35,790 nucleotides of DNA from Klebsiella pneumoniae. GTDB taxonomy: Bacteria > Pseudomonadota > Gammaproteobacteria > Pseudomonadales > CAMAPQ01. The notes below the pieces were generated by a model. It searched no databases and was not told where the DNA came from. It saw nothing but the letters and a program-made list of their open reading frames with translations. Position numbers and translations under genes: made by a program. The DNA lies in contig CAMAPQ010000022.1 in NCBI GenBank assembly GCA_945860125.1, positions 1 through 35,790 on the forward strand, in the 5' to 3' direction. Positions 7,353 to 16,262 of this stretch are shown one piece after another; position 1 is the first letter of the stretch; every line of letters begins with the position of its first letter.

Positions 7353-8091
7353 TAAATCCCTTACCTGTATTACTAAATAAAAATAAAATAAATATTAACA
7401 AGGCAATAATAGGCCAAGTTAACAGTAGGCAAGATAAAGCTTTTTTAAGATATTTATGTTTATCTTTTTTAAGAGATGTTTCAGGCAGATAAACAACCGC
7501 TGTGCCTGCCATAAAATCATGCAGGGCACGTTTTTTTTGATAAAAAATAAGAACACATATATCGACGAACATGCAAATATAAAGAAGTGCATTGATGTAG
7601 TTTCCATAAGGAAAAACCTGATGTGTTTGCCCCATTTTTAGAAGTTCTTCCATAAAAGTGAGATTTAAATTGTTGTTATGCAGGTGATTAATGAGCGCAC
7701 TAATAAGCAAGGTGCCTTGCAATAAAAAAAAGAGTAGATAGATTGAATATCGTTTAAAGACTTGTGTATAAGTGAGGGTAGATTCATTTAAAGAAATAAC
7801 CTGCATATTAAGTAAAAATTTTCCAGGTGTTGCACCAAATCCTTTAAGTAAATAAAGATTAAAAAAAATAGGGGCGATATTCATGAAAAGGCACAGCAGC
7901 AAAAACATTACAAATGAAGACTGCTCCAGAAAAATAAAGGGTAAAGCGAGTAATAAAGCGAGTAATAGTATGAGGTTCCACTCAATAGCCGAAGCTAAAG
8001 ATCGGCGCCAAAATCCAACATATTGAATAGGTTCTTCATGTGTTTTGCTTGTTACAGTATCGTGTAATGTTGAATTAGCTGTATTTTCCAT
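7339..8091 (-). CDS. RDD-family membrane protein
   Basis: This 250-residue protein shows the RDD family marks: GFWRRSLASAIEW near residue 27 (Arg and Glu where the family name residues Arg and Asp usually stand), GATPGKFLLNMQVISL in the middle, and LHDFMAGTAVVYL near the C-terminus. At least four hydrophobic spans are visible. RDD proteins are inner-membrane proteins of mostly unknown function; some are linked to cation transport. The C-terminal residues IYPK and the stop codon lie within the ERIC-like repeat, so the repeat has changed the end of the protein. It is 42 bp downstream of recD2 and may be cotranscribed with it. Confidence 0.85.
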   Translation of the reverse strand: MENTANSTLHDTVTSKTHEEPIQYVGFWRRSLASAIEWNLILLLALLLALPFIFLEQSSFVMFLLLCLFMNIAPIFFNLYLLKGFGATPGKFLLNMQVISLNESTLTYTQVFKRYSIYLLFFLLQGTLLISALINHLHNNNLNLTFMEELLKMGQTHQVFPYGNYINALLYICMFVDICVLIFYQKKRALHDFMAGTAVVYLPETSLKKDKHKYLKKALSCLLLTWPIIALLIFILFLFSNTGKGFIYPK

Positions 8092-8133
8092 GCGTTATTC
8101 CAGTTTATGCTAAGTGTTATTGTGACCTTGTAC

Positions 8134-10395
8134 CTAACTTCCTAATAATTCTTGGTTAATTAATAAGGGCGCATCAGTTAGAAAATCTTTCAAAAACCCG
8201 TGTCTTTCCGATTGTTTATTATTTTTAACCGCCATGGCAACGGCACGGCTTTGACCAATAAGAATGACCATTTTTTTACCGCGCGTTACGCCGGTATATA
8301 ATAAATTTCTTTGCAATAATACAAAATGTTGTGTTGCAATAGGAATGACCACAGCCGGAAATTCAGAGCCCTGACTTTTATGAATGGTTATCGCATAAGC
8401 CAAAGAAATTTCATCTAATTCACTTACAGCATAAGTAAGTTCGCGTTCATCAAATAATATTTTAATAATGCCTTCTTCTTTATCAATACTTTTAATGAAA
8501 CCAATATCGCCGTTATAAATATCTTTATCATAATTATTAACCAGCTGAATAACTTTATCACCGGCTTTATATTTAACGCCCCATTGTTCGACGATATCAG
8601 CCGATTCATCTGGATTAAGCGCACGCTGTACACGCTCATTTAAGGCTTTAGCACCAAGAAGACCTTTTTGTGTGGGCGTGAGTATTTGAATATCCTGAAA
8701 GGGATCAAAGCCAAATTTTGCGGGCAACCGCTGGGTCACCACTTCAAGCAATTTATATTCAATTTCTTCAGGGGTTTCGGCGCCAATATAATAAAAGTCT
8801 GTTTCTGTACCTTTGGGCGTTACTTTAGGAATAATGCCCTCATTAATAAGATGCGCAACAAAGACGATAGAAGATTGTTTTTTTTGTCTAAAAATTTCAG
8901 TTAAACGTGCAACCGGTACAATATTGGCATCGATTAAATCTTTTAAAACACGACCAGGTCCCACAGAAGGTAATTGATCAACATCGCCAATTAATAAAAC
9001 GGCGGCATGATCAGGTATGCCTTTTAACAGCTGATTCATCAAGGCAATATCAACCATCGATGTTTCATCGCAAATGAGTAAATCAGTTGCTAAAGGGTGA
9101 TCCTGATTAAAGCGAGAACTACTATCGTTCATTTTTTTTTCTAATAAACGATGAATTGTTTTTGCGTACATTTTTGTTGATTCAGCTAATCGTTTAGCAG
9201 CACGTCCCGTTGGTGCGCACAAGGTTACACGAAGGTTAGAATCTTTTAAAAGTCCCAAAAGGCTTCTGACGACGGTTGTTTTTCCGACGCCAGGTCCGCC
9301 CGTAATAATCATGACTTTATTTTTAAGGCATAGTTTTACTGCCTCTTTTTGTGAGGGGGAAAGCGTAAAATGGTATTTTTCCTCAAGGCCTTGTATTTTT
9401 TCATCTTCATGATCAACCTGCCAAGAGGGCTCATTTTTTTGCAGTCTTTTCAAATGACCATAAACGCCTTGTTCTGCTCTAAAAAGGCTAATTAACGAAA
9501 TAAAGTGATGGTCTTCTTTTTGAATGGAGACAAGATTTTTTTTTCTTATTTCACTTAAAAGAGATTGTTCTAATATGCCCAGCGGAATAGATAAATCATT
9601 AACGCCTTTACTTAAAATAACTTCAATCGGCACGGAGCAATGACCATTTAATGCTTCATGTTCAATTAAATAGACTAAGGCAGAGCTTGCTCTTAAGGGC
9701 GAATCATCTGGAATGCCGAGCTTTTTACCTAAACCATCTGCTATTTTAAAGCCAATGCCGTGAATATCCTCCGCTAACTGATAAGGATTTGCCATTAAAA
9801 TAGCAATCGCTTCATTGCCGTAAACTTTATAAATTCTTGTTGCCCGTGCCGCACCAATGCCGTGACTATGCAAAAAAAGCATAATTTTTCTAACGGATTT
9901 TTGTTCATCCCACGAATCTATTATTTTTTTGAGGCGTTTTTCTTTAATGCTACCCATTTGAAGGAGACGTTCAGGATTTTCATCTAACACTTGAATAACA
10001 TCGAGCCCAAAAGTTTTAATAAGCTTTTTAGCAAATTGAGGCCCTACACCGTGAATAACGCCTGAACCTAGAAATTTTTCAAGCCCTTCAATCGAGGTAG
10101 GGGTAGTTGTTTTAATCATGCTTGCTTTGAGTTGTTTACCAAAAACAGCATGATTTATCCATTTTCCTTGAGCTTCAATATATTCTCCAGGCATGGGGTT
10201 TTGAACATGACCCACAACCGTAATAAGATCTGGAAAGCCTTTAGCTTTTATTTTCAAAATTGAAAACTGATTCTCAGGATTATTGAATGTAATCGTTTCA
10301 ATAGAGCCTTTTATTTCATCTTCATTCGATAATACGGGTTCTTTATCAGCATCGTAAGCTGCATTGTGTGTAATGCTGTGATTATCTGGGTGCAT
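8134..10395 (-). CDS. recD2: RecD2-type 5'-3' DNA helicase
   Basis: A superfamily 1B helicase of 753 residues. The N-terminal OB-like region (residues ~28-95, IKGSIETITFNNPENQFSIL) and the helix-hairpin-helix block (GVGPQFAKKL, GIGAARA, GIGFKIADGLG, residues ~115-222) are typical of RecD2 and absent from the RecD of RecBCD. Walker A is GGPGVGKTT at 366-374, followed by APTGRAAKRL, the DETSM motif II, GDVDQLPSVGPG and, near the end, SLAYAITIHKSQGSEFPAV. RecD2 works in repair without RecBC. No clear ribosome-binding site stands before ATG 10395, so the true start could be slightly internal. Confidence 0.95.
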   Translation of the reverse strand: MHPDNHSITHNAAYDADKEPVLSNEDEIKGSIETITFNNPENQFSILKIKAKGFPDLITVVGHVQNPMPGEYIEAQGKWINHAVFGKQLKASMIKTTTPTSIEGLEKFLGSGVIHGVGPQFAKKLIKTFGLDVIQVLDENPERLLQMGSIKEKRLKKIIDSWDEQKSVRKIMLFLHSHGIGAARATRIYKVYGNEAIAILMANPYQLAEDIHGIGFKIADGLGKKLGIPDDSPLRASSALVYLIEHEALNGHCSVPIEVILSKGVNDLSIPLGILEQSLLSEIRKKNLVSIQKEDHHFISLISLFRAEQGVYGHLKRLQKNEPSWQVDHEDEKIQGLEEKYHFTLSPSQKEAVKLCLKNKVMIITGGPGVGKTTVVRSLLGLLKDSNLRVTLCAPTGRAAKRLAESTKMYAKTIHRLLEKKMNDSSSRFNQDHPLATDLLICDETSMVDIALMNQLLKGIPDHAAVLLIGDVDQLPSVGPGRVLKDLIDANIVPVARLTEIFRQKKQSSIVFVAHLINEGIIPKVTPKGTETDFYYIGAETPEEIEYKLLEVVTQRLPAKFGFDPFQDIQILTPTQKGLLGAKALNERVQRALNPDESADIVEQWGVKYKAGDKVIQLVNNYDKDIYNGDIGFIKSIDKEEGIIKILFDERELTYAVSELDEISLAYAITIHKSQGSEFPAVVIPIATQHFVLLQRNLLYTGVTRGKKMVILIGQSRAVAMAVKNNKQSERHGFLKDFLTDAPLLINQELLGS

Positions 10396-10441
10396 GCGAG
10401 TATCTTTGATAATTGATTTGAAAAAAAGTGTAACAGAAAAA

Positions 10442-11332
10442 TTATCTGCTCTTTATAATTTTATGGCCATATAAATAAAGCGAAAGAGCACTTAAAATGA
10501 GCCCTGTACCCAGATAAATATTGGCGCCAAATGAATCATGATTAAGTACAACACTAAATATCAAGCCTAAAACCGGCGTAATTAAAGTGGCAAGATTGAC
10601 GGTTGTTGCCTTTAAATTTTTTAAAAGATAAAAAAAGCAGAATAAAGCCAATACGGAACCAAACAAACTTAAGTATAAAATACTTAATAATGCGGTTGTA
10701 TCTGGCTTAAAGAAAAACTGATCGTGATGTACCAAACTTACGATGCTAATAACCGGGAGCGACATCACAAGCGTGCCGGAGACAGAAGAAAGCGGGTGTA
10801 CATTAAGCGGATATTTCTTTACAAAAACTGAGCTTGCCGCATGGGCTAAAACACTGCAAAAAAGCATTATAAAACCAAAGAGTGAAACATTTTTTTGAAA
10901 AATTTGCTCAATAAAGATAATGCCCAAACCTGAGAGACCTAGTAAAAAAGCAAACCATTCATGATGCGCAATTTTGTTTTCTTTTAGCCAAACTTGTGAG
11001 AGTAACCCTGTTAATATCGGCGATAAGCCAAATAAAACTGAAATAATACCAGGTGGTACATATTCAGAAGCAATATAAACAAGTAATAAAGAACCCGTTG
11101 CACCGATATTAGCTGAAAGATAGTGCAATAAAGCAGGACGATTCCATTGCGGTTTTTTTTGAAAAATAATTGCAAAAAGTAGCACAAACAAAGTTGCTAA
11201 ACCAACACGTGCTAATAAAGAGCTGTATTGATCTAGCCCATGACTACTCCATTTGATGGCTGTGGGCGTAGATGACCAAATTATAATCACGCCGAAATAA
11301 GCCAGTGCAATTTTAACGTTAAATGCTTTCAT
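10442..11332 (-). CDS. EamA/DMT-superfamily transporter
   Basis: The 296-residue product has about ten hydrophobic spans in two halves, the classic two-EamA-domain layout of drug/metabolite transporters. Typical marks are IIWSSTPTAIKWS near the N-terminus, the span ending LKENKIAHHEWFAFLLGLSGLGIIF, and a second half ending in ATLITPVLGLIFSVVLNHD. The substrate cannot be told. It lies 43 bp after nth on the same strand. Confidence 0.9.
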   Translation of the reverse strand: MKAFNVKIALAYFGVIIIWSSTPTAIKWSSHGLDQYSSLLARVGLATLFVLLFAIIFQKKPQWNRPALLHYLSANIGATGSLLLVYIASEYVPPGIISVLFGLSPILTGLLSQVWLKENKIAHHEWFAFLLGLSGLGIIFIEQIFQKNVSLFGFIMLFCSVLAHAASSVFVKKYPLNVHPLSSVSGTLVMSLPVISIVSLVHHDQFFFKPDTTALLSILYLSLFGSVLALFCFFYLLKNLKATTVNLATLITPVLGLIFSVVLNHDSFGANIYLGTGLILSALSLYLYGHKIIKSR

Positions 11333-11375
11333 TAATATTCGCCGAATAAGGCAAGAAGATTTTTATATGGTATTG

Positions 11376-12008
11376 CTAGAAGTCCTTGCCACGAAAGAGG
11401 CACAGATCAGAAATAAGGCAGCTTTTACATTTTGGCTGTCGTGCTGTGCACGTATATCTACCGTGTAGAATCAGCCAATGATGAGCGTCATATTGAAAGA
11501 TAGACGGAATAATTGTTATAAGCTGCTTTTCAACTTCAAGGGGTGTTTTTCCTGCGGCCAAGCCTATGCGATTTGCAACTCTAAAAATATGCGTATCTAC
11601 CGCAATTGTCGCCTGTCCAAAGGCGGTATTTAGAATCACATTTGCTGTTTTTCTGCCTACGCCAGGTAGGCTTTCTAGTGCCTCTCTCGTATCAGGTACT
11701 GTTGATTGGTATTTTTCGACTAAAATTTCACAGGTTTTAATAATGTGTTTAGCTTTTGAGTGATAAAGCCCAATTGTTTTAATATAAAGTTTTAAGCCTT
11801 CTTCACCCAGATCAATCAATTTTTCAGGTGTATTGGCAATGCGAAATAATTGATGCGTTGCTTTATTCACACTCACGTCTGTTGCTTGAGCAGAGAGCAT
11901 GACCGCAATGAGCAATTCAAAGTGGGAGTCGTATTTTAATTCTGTTGTTGGGTGCAGGTTCTGTGTTTGAAATCGTTCAAAGATAGTGGTGACATTAATA
12001 GGGTTCAT
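11376..12008 (-). CDS. nth: Endonuclease III (DNA glycosylase/AP lyase)
   Basis: Removes oxidised pyrimidines and nicks abasic sites. The 210-residue length matches E. coli Nth (211). The helix-hairpin-helix LPGVGRKTA carries the catalytic Lys120 and VDTH the catalytic Asp138, in the same positions as in E. coli. Four Cys near the C-terminus (CTARQPKCKSCLISDLC) would hold the 4Fe-4S cluster. nth sits at the end of the rnf cluster, as in many gammaproteobacteria, only 21 bp after the rnfE remnant. Confidence 0.97.
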   Translation of the reverse strand: MNPINVTTIFERFQTQNLHPTTELKYDSHFELLIAVMLSAQATDVSVNKATHQLFRIANTPEKLIDLGEEGLKLYIKTIGLYHSKAKHIIKTCEILVEKYQSTVPDTREALESLPGVGRKTANVILNTAFGQATIAVDTHIFRVANRIGLAAGKTPLEVEKQLITIIPSIFQYDAHHWLILHGRYTCTARQPKCKSCLISDLCLFRGKDF

Positions 12009-12029
12009 GGGTGTATCTCTGTGCTCATT

Positions 12030-12206
12030 TTAAGTCACTTTTCCCGTTACTCTCACTCTTTTACTGCCCGCGTTAATGGCTAGCGGTGCAATGATTATGG
12101 TCTGTTTTTTTAATGACATAGCAATCAAGTTTTTTATGATCAACAGTAAACCTATAAAGAAAAAAGCCCATGGTGATGCAATGGTTGTAAGCCCTAATTC
12201 AATCAT
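12030..12206 (-). pseudogene. rnfE: Remnant of rnfE, C-terminal part only
   Basis: A 58-codon frame starts with an ATG overlapping the rnfD stop (ATGATTGA) and ends 21 bp before nth. It reads SPWAFFFIGLLLIIKNLI, which resembles the last membrane helix of RnfE (P-G-AF, GLLLA, KNLID in relatives). The start, middle and quinone-side helices of RnfE are absent, and so is the whole rnfG gene that normally lies between rnfD and rnfE. The match is short and judged by eye, so it could be a chance hydrophobic peptide. The translational overlap suggests it may still be made. Confidence 0.5.
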
Positions 12207-13113
12207 ATCGTTTATCCTTTGCGGTCCAATTGGAATTATACGGGCCAAGCGTTGGTTTATCGTGCCCATAGGTTCTAGGTTGCGAGAAATAATCAATGGT
12301 GGGCGCAAGCATATTCATAATAAGAACTGAAAAAGCAAGTGACTCATAATACGCGCCAAAGGTGCGAATACAATAAATAAGTATGCCCATCAGTAGGCCG
12401 TAGAGCCATTTTCCTTTATTGCTGGTTGCGGCACACACAGGCTCTGTTGCAATAAAAAAAGCACCCAGCATGATGCCGCCAGATAAAAGATGGGTAAGCG
12501 GCAAGCCTAAGCTTGGTTGAATAAAGTAACCTAGCGCAGCACTTAATCCTAGGCTTGATAACACGGCAAGAGGAATAGTCCAGGTAATTATTTTTTTATA
12601 GATAAGAAATAAACCACCTAGTAAAAAAGCTAGGTTTACCCAGATTGCAGCGTTATTAAATAAGCCATCTCCCGCTAAAGCGAGTGGCCCGTTTGTCATT
12701 TGTTCAGGGAAAGAAACCAGCAATAAAGCATAGCCAACCATAGCAGGATTAAACGGGTTTTGACCTAAACCGCCATAAAAGTGTTTAGCAACGACAATGG
12801 CGAAGAACATGCCTACCATTGTCATCCACCAGGGAATAAAGGGAGGAATAGCGAGCGCAAATAAGACAGCAGTAACGCAGGCGCTAAAATCTGAAAGATA
12901 AAATAGAATCGATTTTTTCCGCATAAGAAGCACAAAAGCTTCAAAAGTAACCGCTAAAAAACTACACCAGATAACTTGTTTCAATGAGCCAAAACCAAAA
13001 AAATAAGTCAGGGCAAATAAACCTGGTAAAGTTGCCAATATAACGCTAAGCATCACACGTTGGGTGGTATTTTTCGCGTGAGCATGAGGGGAGGACGTAA
13101 GTAAGAGTGGCAT
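12199..13113 (-). CDS. rnfD: RnfD/RsxD subunit, internally shortened
   Basis: A membrane subunit of the Rnf/Rsx electron-transfer complex. The 304 residues keep the core: PWWMTMVGMFFAIVVAKHFYGG, NPFNPAMVGYALLLVSFPEQM, WVNLAFLLGG, MLGAFFIATEPV and the RTYGH end. E. coli RsxD is about 352 residues. Most of the difference falls between SFPEQMT and WVNLAFLLGG, only about 22 residues here. In relatives this segment carries the (S)GAT/QATPLD site whose Thr holds covalent FMN. No such motif is present here; the later SGAT-like spot reads SGGIM. The gene follows rnfC by 12 bp. Confidence 0.93.
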   Translation of the reverse strand: MPLLLTSSPHAHAKNTTQRVMLSVILATLPGLFALTYFFGFGSLKQVIWCSFLAVTFEAFVLLMRKKSILFYLSDFSACVTAVLFALAIPPFIPWWMTMVGMFFAIVVAKHFYGGLGQNPFNPAMVGYALLLVSFPEQMTNGPLALAGDGLFNNAAIWVNLAFLLGGLFLIYKKIITWTIPLAVLSSLGLSAALGYFIQPSLGLPLTHLLSGGIMLGAFFIATEPVCAATSNKGKWLYGLLMGILIYCIRTFGAYYESLAFSVLIMNMLAPTIDYFSQPRTYGHDKPTLGPYNSNWTAKDKRYD

Positions 13114-13125
13114 GGGCTAAAATCC

Positions 13126-14916
13126 TTATGATCTAGAAAGAGCATTATCTAGTTTTTCTTTAGCCGCGACAGCGCGCATTTTAAGGGCTTGTATTTTTTG
13201 CTCTACCGCTTGGCTGTCTTCAGATTCTTTGCCTGCTTTTTTTGAGAAAGCATAGGCTTTTTCTGTGGCTTGCCAAATTTTATGGGCTTTAAGATAAGTG
13301 GTTTTTAACTGTTCTAAATTTACTTCTAACGGCTGAGTGTCGTGAGAAGGCTGAGTATCGTGAGAAAGCTCAGGGGTATGAGCAGGATGAATAATATCAC
13401 TGACAACACTTTCTGAGTGTTCTGAGACATGATCGTCTGCGTTTGCTTCTGCTGATTTTACTTTTTGAAGCCGTGCTTGTTTCTGCGCTTCTTTTTCCTC
13501 TTTTTCATTTTCTATACGTATTTTTCGTGTCTCAAAACGTTCTCGCGCAAGATCTGCTTGGTGTTTTTCATGCCGATCTAGATAGATTGCATCTTTAGCA
13601 AAACGATAATATTGCACCAAGGGAATACTGCTTGGGCACACATAAGCGCAGGCACCGCACTCAATACAATCCATAAGATTATAGTGTTGCGCTTTGTCAA
13701 AATCAGCCGCTTTGCTATACCAGTAAAGTTGTTGTGGTAATAAGCTTACTGGGCAAGCTTCTTCACACTGACCACAGCGTATACAAGCTTGTTCAACAGG
13801 TGGATCTGGCAGTTCTTCAGGCGTTGCTGCAATAATACAATTAGTCGTTTTGATGATAGGAATGGCATCATCACAGAGTGTAAAACCCATCATGGGGCCG
13901 CCCATGATGAGCCGATGTAAACGATGCATTTTAATTGCGCATTGATCTAGCATTTCGCTGATAGGGGTGCCGATTAATACTTCATAATTGCCTGGCTTTA
14001 AAATAGCAAGTCCACTCAGGGTGGTGATTCTTGAAATGAATGGCTCGCCAACGCTTACTGCGCGTTGAATGGCATAAAGTGTTGCCACGTTCTGACAAAG
14101 AATGCCTAAATCTTCGGGCGATTTCCCGCTTTTTACTTCAATACCTGTAAGCAGTTGAATAATTTGTTTTTCGCCCCCAGAAGGATATCGAGTGGGTACA
14201 ACCACAACTTTTAAAGGAAGTGAGGTAAAAAGAGGGTGTTTCATTGCTTTCTCAAGAGCTAAGAGTGCTTCTGGTTTATTACTCTCTATGCCAAGCAATA
14301 TTTCTTGAGGCTGAATAATATGTGAAACAATCGCGGCCCCCTCTAATATTTTTTCAGCGCGCTCCCGTATGAGGCGATCATCGGCGGTAATATAAGGCTC
14401 ACATTCTGCCGCATTAATAATAAAAGTTTTAATTGTCGTTGAAGCTTTTTGCTTTGCAATTGTTGGCAAGCAGGCACGTCCTAAACCGCTAATCCCATGT
14501 TGATATAGGCGTTGTTTAATTATTTCAAGATCAGTATGGCGCCAATCTAAGGGCTCATAGTCAACTTGTTCTTCCTTACCATCTGGCACTATTTCAATAC
14601 ACAGTTCTTTGATGAGTGAAGGGTGGGGTACGTAGAACAGATCAATTTTTTTGATATGACCTGAGGTGGGTGCATGGATAGGGCTGCTGATCAATGTATT
14701 GCTTGTGGCAATGACTTGTCCTTTCAAAACACGGTCGCCTATTTTAATAATCGGCCTAGTGCATTGTGCTAAGTGTTGGTTTACATATTGATTCAGAGGA
14801 ATACGTAAAAATAAGGGTAAACAACCTTGAACAATAGGCGTTTGATTAGAGGATATTTTTCTTTCTGGGGGATTAACACCCCCCGGCATTTTCCAGTGTG
14901 CATTATAAGAGGTCAT
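13126..14916 (-). CDS. rnfC: RnfC/RsxC subunit with altered glycine-rich loop
   Basis: The membrane-peripheral, NADH/flavin-facing subunit. The N-terminal barrel-like region (residues 1-115) contains HAPTSGHI. Two 4Fe-4S motifs stand at C378-C388 ([12 protein letters not shown]) and C417-C427 ([12 protein letters not shown]). After residue ~450 comes a Lys/Glu-rich, probably coiled-coil tail, as in E. coli RsxC. The loop that is usually GLGGAGFPT, binding the flavin/NADH as in NuoF, reads GLGRACLPT, so two Gly are replaced by Arg147 and Cys149. The start overlaps the rnfB stop by 4 bp (ATGA). Confidence 0.93.
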   Translation of the reverse strand: MTSYNAHWKMPGGVNPPERKISSNQTPIVQGCLPLFLRIPLNQYVNQHLAQCTRPIIKIGDRVLKGQVIATSNTLISSPIHAPTSGHIKKIDLFYVPHPSLIKELCIEIVPDGKEEQVDYEPLDWRHTDLEIIKQRLYQHGISGLGRACLPTIAKQKASTTIKTFIINAAECEPYITADDRLIRERAEKILEGAAIVSHIIQPQEILLGIESNKPEALLALEKAMKHPLFTSLPLKVVVVPTRYPSGGEKQIIQLLTGIEVKSGKSPEDLGILCQNVATLYAIQRAVSVGEPFISRITTLSGLAILKPGNYEVLIGTPISEMLDQCAIKMHRLHRLIMGGPMMGFTLCDDAIPIIKTTNCIIAATPEELPDPPVEQACIRCGQCEEACPVSLLPQQLYWYSKAADFDKAQHYNLMDCIECGACAYVCPSSIPLVQYYRFAKDAIYLDRHEKHQADLARERFETRKIRIENEKEEKEAQKQARLQKVKSAEANADDHVSEHSESVVSDIIHPAHTPELSHDTQPSHDTQPLEVNLEQLKTTYLKAHKIWQATEKAYAFSKKAGKESEDSQAVEQKIQALKMRAVAAKEKLDNALSRS

Positions 14917-15422
14917 AGTATTTGTCTTAGCGGAATAAGTTTAACTGAGGCAGCGCCTGCGCCTAACGGTAAGGGCCATCCCCAAGTTTGGGGTGTAACG
15001 GCTAAGGGATGCATTTCGATACAGTCAACAGGGCAAGGTTCAACGCATAAATCACAACCAGTACATAAATCAATAATAACCGTGTGCATTTGTTTGGCAG
15101 CACCAATGATTGCATCGACAGGACAGGCTTGAATACATTTAGTGCAGCCAATGCAGTCTTCTTCTCGAATAAAAGCCACTTTTTTTTCTTCACTATGTGT
15201 GCCGTGTTCTGGGTTAAGTGGCAAGACTTCACGGTTTAATAAAACTGCCAGTTCACGGATGACTTTATCGCCCCCTGGTGGGCATTGATTGTGTGGCTCG
15301 CCCTTGGCAATCGCTTCTGCGTAAGGCCTGCAACCTGGAAAACTACATTGACCACATTGCGTTTGCGGCAGGATTTTATCAATCTGATTAACAATAGAAT
15401 CATTCATAAGACCCACAGACAC
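14913..15422 (-). CDS. rnfB: RnfB/RsxB iron-sulfur subunit lacking its N-terminal membrane anchor
   Basis: The ferredoxin-like subunit. The CGQCSFPGC...CPPGG cluster domain is followed by two 4Fe-4S motifs, [12 protein letters not shown] and [12 protein letters not shown]. The C-terminal QTWGWPLP block matches the family. E. coli RsxB has about 20-25 hydrophobic residues before the equivalent of [17 protein letters not shown]; here only MSVGLMNDS stands there, so the helix is missing. GTG 15422 is chosen because GGGAG lies 8 nt upstream; ATG 15407 is an alternative. The ERIC-like element begins 16 bp upstream, at the place where the missing segment would be encoded. Confidence 0.93.
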   Translation of the reverse strand: MSVGLMNDSIVNQIDKILPQTQCGQCSFPGCRPYAEAIAKGEPHNQCPPGGDKVIRELAVLLNREVLPLNPEHGTHSEEKKVAFIREEDCIGCTKCIQACPVDAIIGAAKQMHTVIIDLCTGCDLCVEPCPVDCIEMHPLAVTPQTWGWPLPLGAGAASVKLIPLRQIL

Positions 15423-15438
15423 CGCCTTTTCTCCCTTT

Positions 15439-15565
15439 TATACCCTTCGTACTTGAAAATACGGCATTGTTGGCAGCTCTCATTCACCCCAATCACATAG
15501 TTTATCTATGCTCATGGGGTTCACGCTCTTGCCGCCTCCGCGTGATTCCAATTACTTTGGGTATA
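15439..15565 (+). repeat. ERIC-like 127-bp imperfect palindrome, copy 3
   Basis: It runs from TATACCCTTCGTACTTGAAA to the end TTTGGGTATA, 127 bp. It lies between rnfA and rnfB and makes up nearly all of that gap. A solo MITE-type end, ATTTTGCGTAAGTTCT, follows at 15570-15585. Confidence 0.85.
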
Positions 15566-15587
15566 TTACATTTTGCGTAAGTTCTAT

Positions 15588-16196
15588 TTAAAGTGAAAGC
15601 ATGCTTGTAAAACCCATATAAGCAAGAGACATGATACCGGCTGTCATCATGCTAATAGCCGCCCCTTGTAACGGTTGTGGTACATCCGCAACAGCCACTC
15701 TTTCATGAATGGCTGAAAATAAAATTAAGGTAATTGAAAAGCCAATACCAACACCAAAGCCATAAAGTGCAGAGGTAACAGCGCTATTTAATTCTTTTTT
15801 GATACTAAGTAACGCAACACCTAGCACGATACAATTGAGTGTCATTAAAGGCATAGAGGTAATCAAGGGGCGATGCAGCAAAGCGCTAAATTTTTTGATG
15901 AAAACTTTAGTAAATTGTATAGAAAACATAATCACAAAGATGACTGTTAGTATGCGCAAATAGCCGATATCTAACGGCTTTAAAATATAATTATCCGCAA
16001 GAAAGCTCAAAATAGAGCAGAGCGTTAAAATAAAAGTTGTGGCGAACGCTAAGCTCAAAGAAGGCACTAATTTATTTGAGCCCCCCCTAAACACAGATAA
16101 GCCTAACGGTTTAGTAAAAATAAAATGATTTATCAGCACAGTATTTAGCAAAATTAGATTGCTCAGCAATATTACACTTAAGGTATTCAATCTCAT
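15588..16196 (-). CDS. rnfA: RnfA/RsxA membrane subunit
   Basis: Six hydrophobic spans and strong family marks: PLGLSVFRG, ATTFILTLCSILSFLADNYIL, MPLMTLNCIVLGVALL, YGFGVGIGFSITLILFSAIHERVAVADVPQPLQGAAISMMTAGIMSLAYMGF in order, all matching RsxA (193 residues in E. coli, 202 here). The N-terminus is about eight residues longer than usual. An AAGGA directly touches ATG 16196, so the TTG at 16187 may be the true start. It is the first gene of the cluster and is separated from rnfB by an ERIC-like element. Confidence 0.93.
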   Translation of the reverse strand: MRLNTLSVILLSNLILLNTVLINHFIFTKPLGLSVFRGGSNKLVPSLSLAFATTFILTLCSILSFLADNYILKPLDIGYLRILTVIFVIMFSIQFTKVFIKKFSALLHRPLITSMPLMTLNCIVLGVALLSIKKELNSAVTSALYGFGVGIGFSITLILFSAIHERVAVADVPQPLQGAAISMMTAGIMSLAYMGFTSMLSL

Positions 16197-16262
16197 TCCT
16201 TGCGGTAAAAAATTTATTACGATCTACACTGGATTATAAAGACAAAATGAGTATGTATAGCA

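Noticed and set aside
7295-7492. Plus-strand frame of 65 codons
   Set aside because: It starts in the ERIC-like repeat and runs antisense to the RDD gene.
12207-12308. Longer version of the rnfE remnant frame
   Set aside because: This part overlaps the rnfD C-terminus in another frame and shows no RnfE similarity; only the part after ATG 12206 does.
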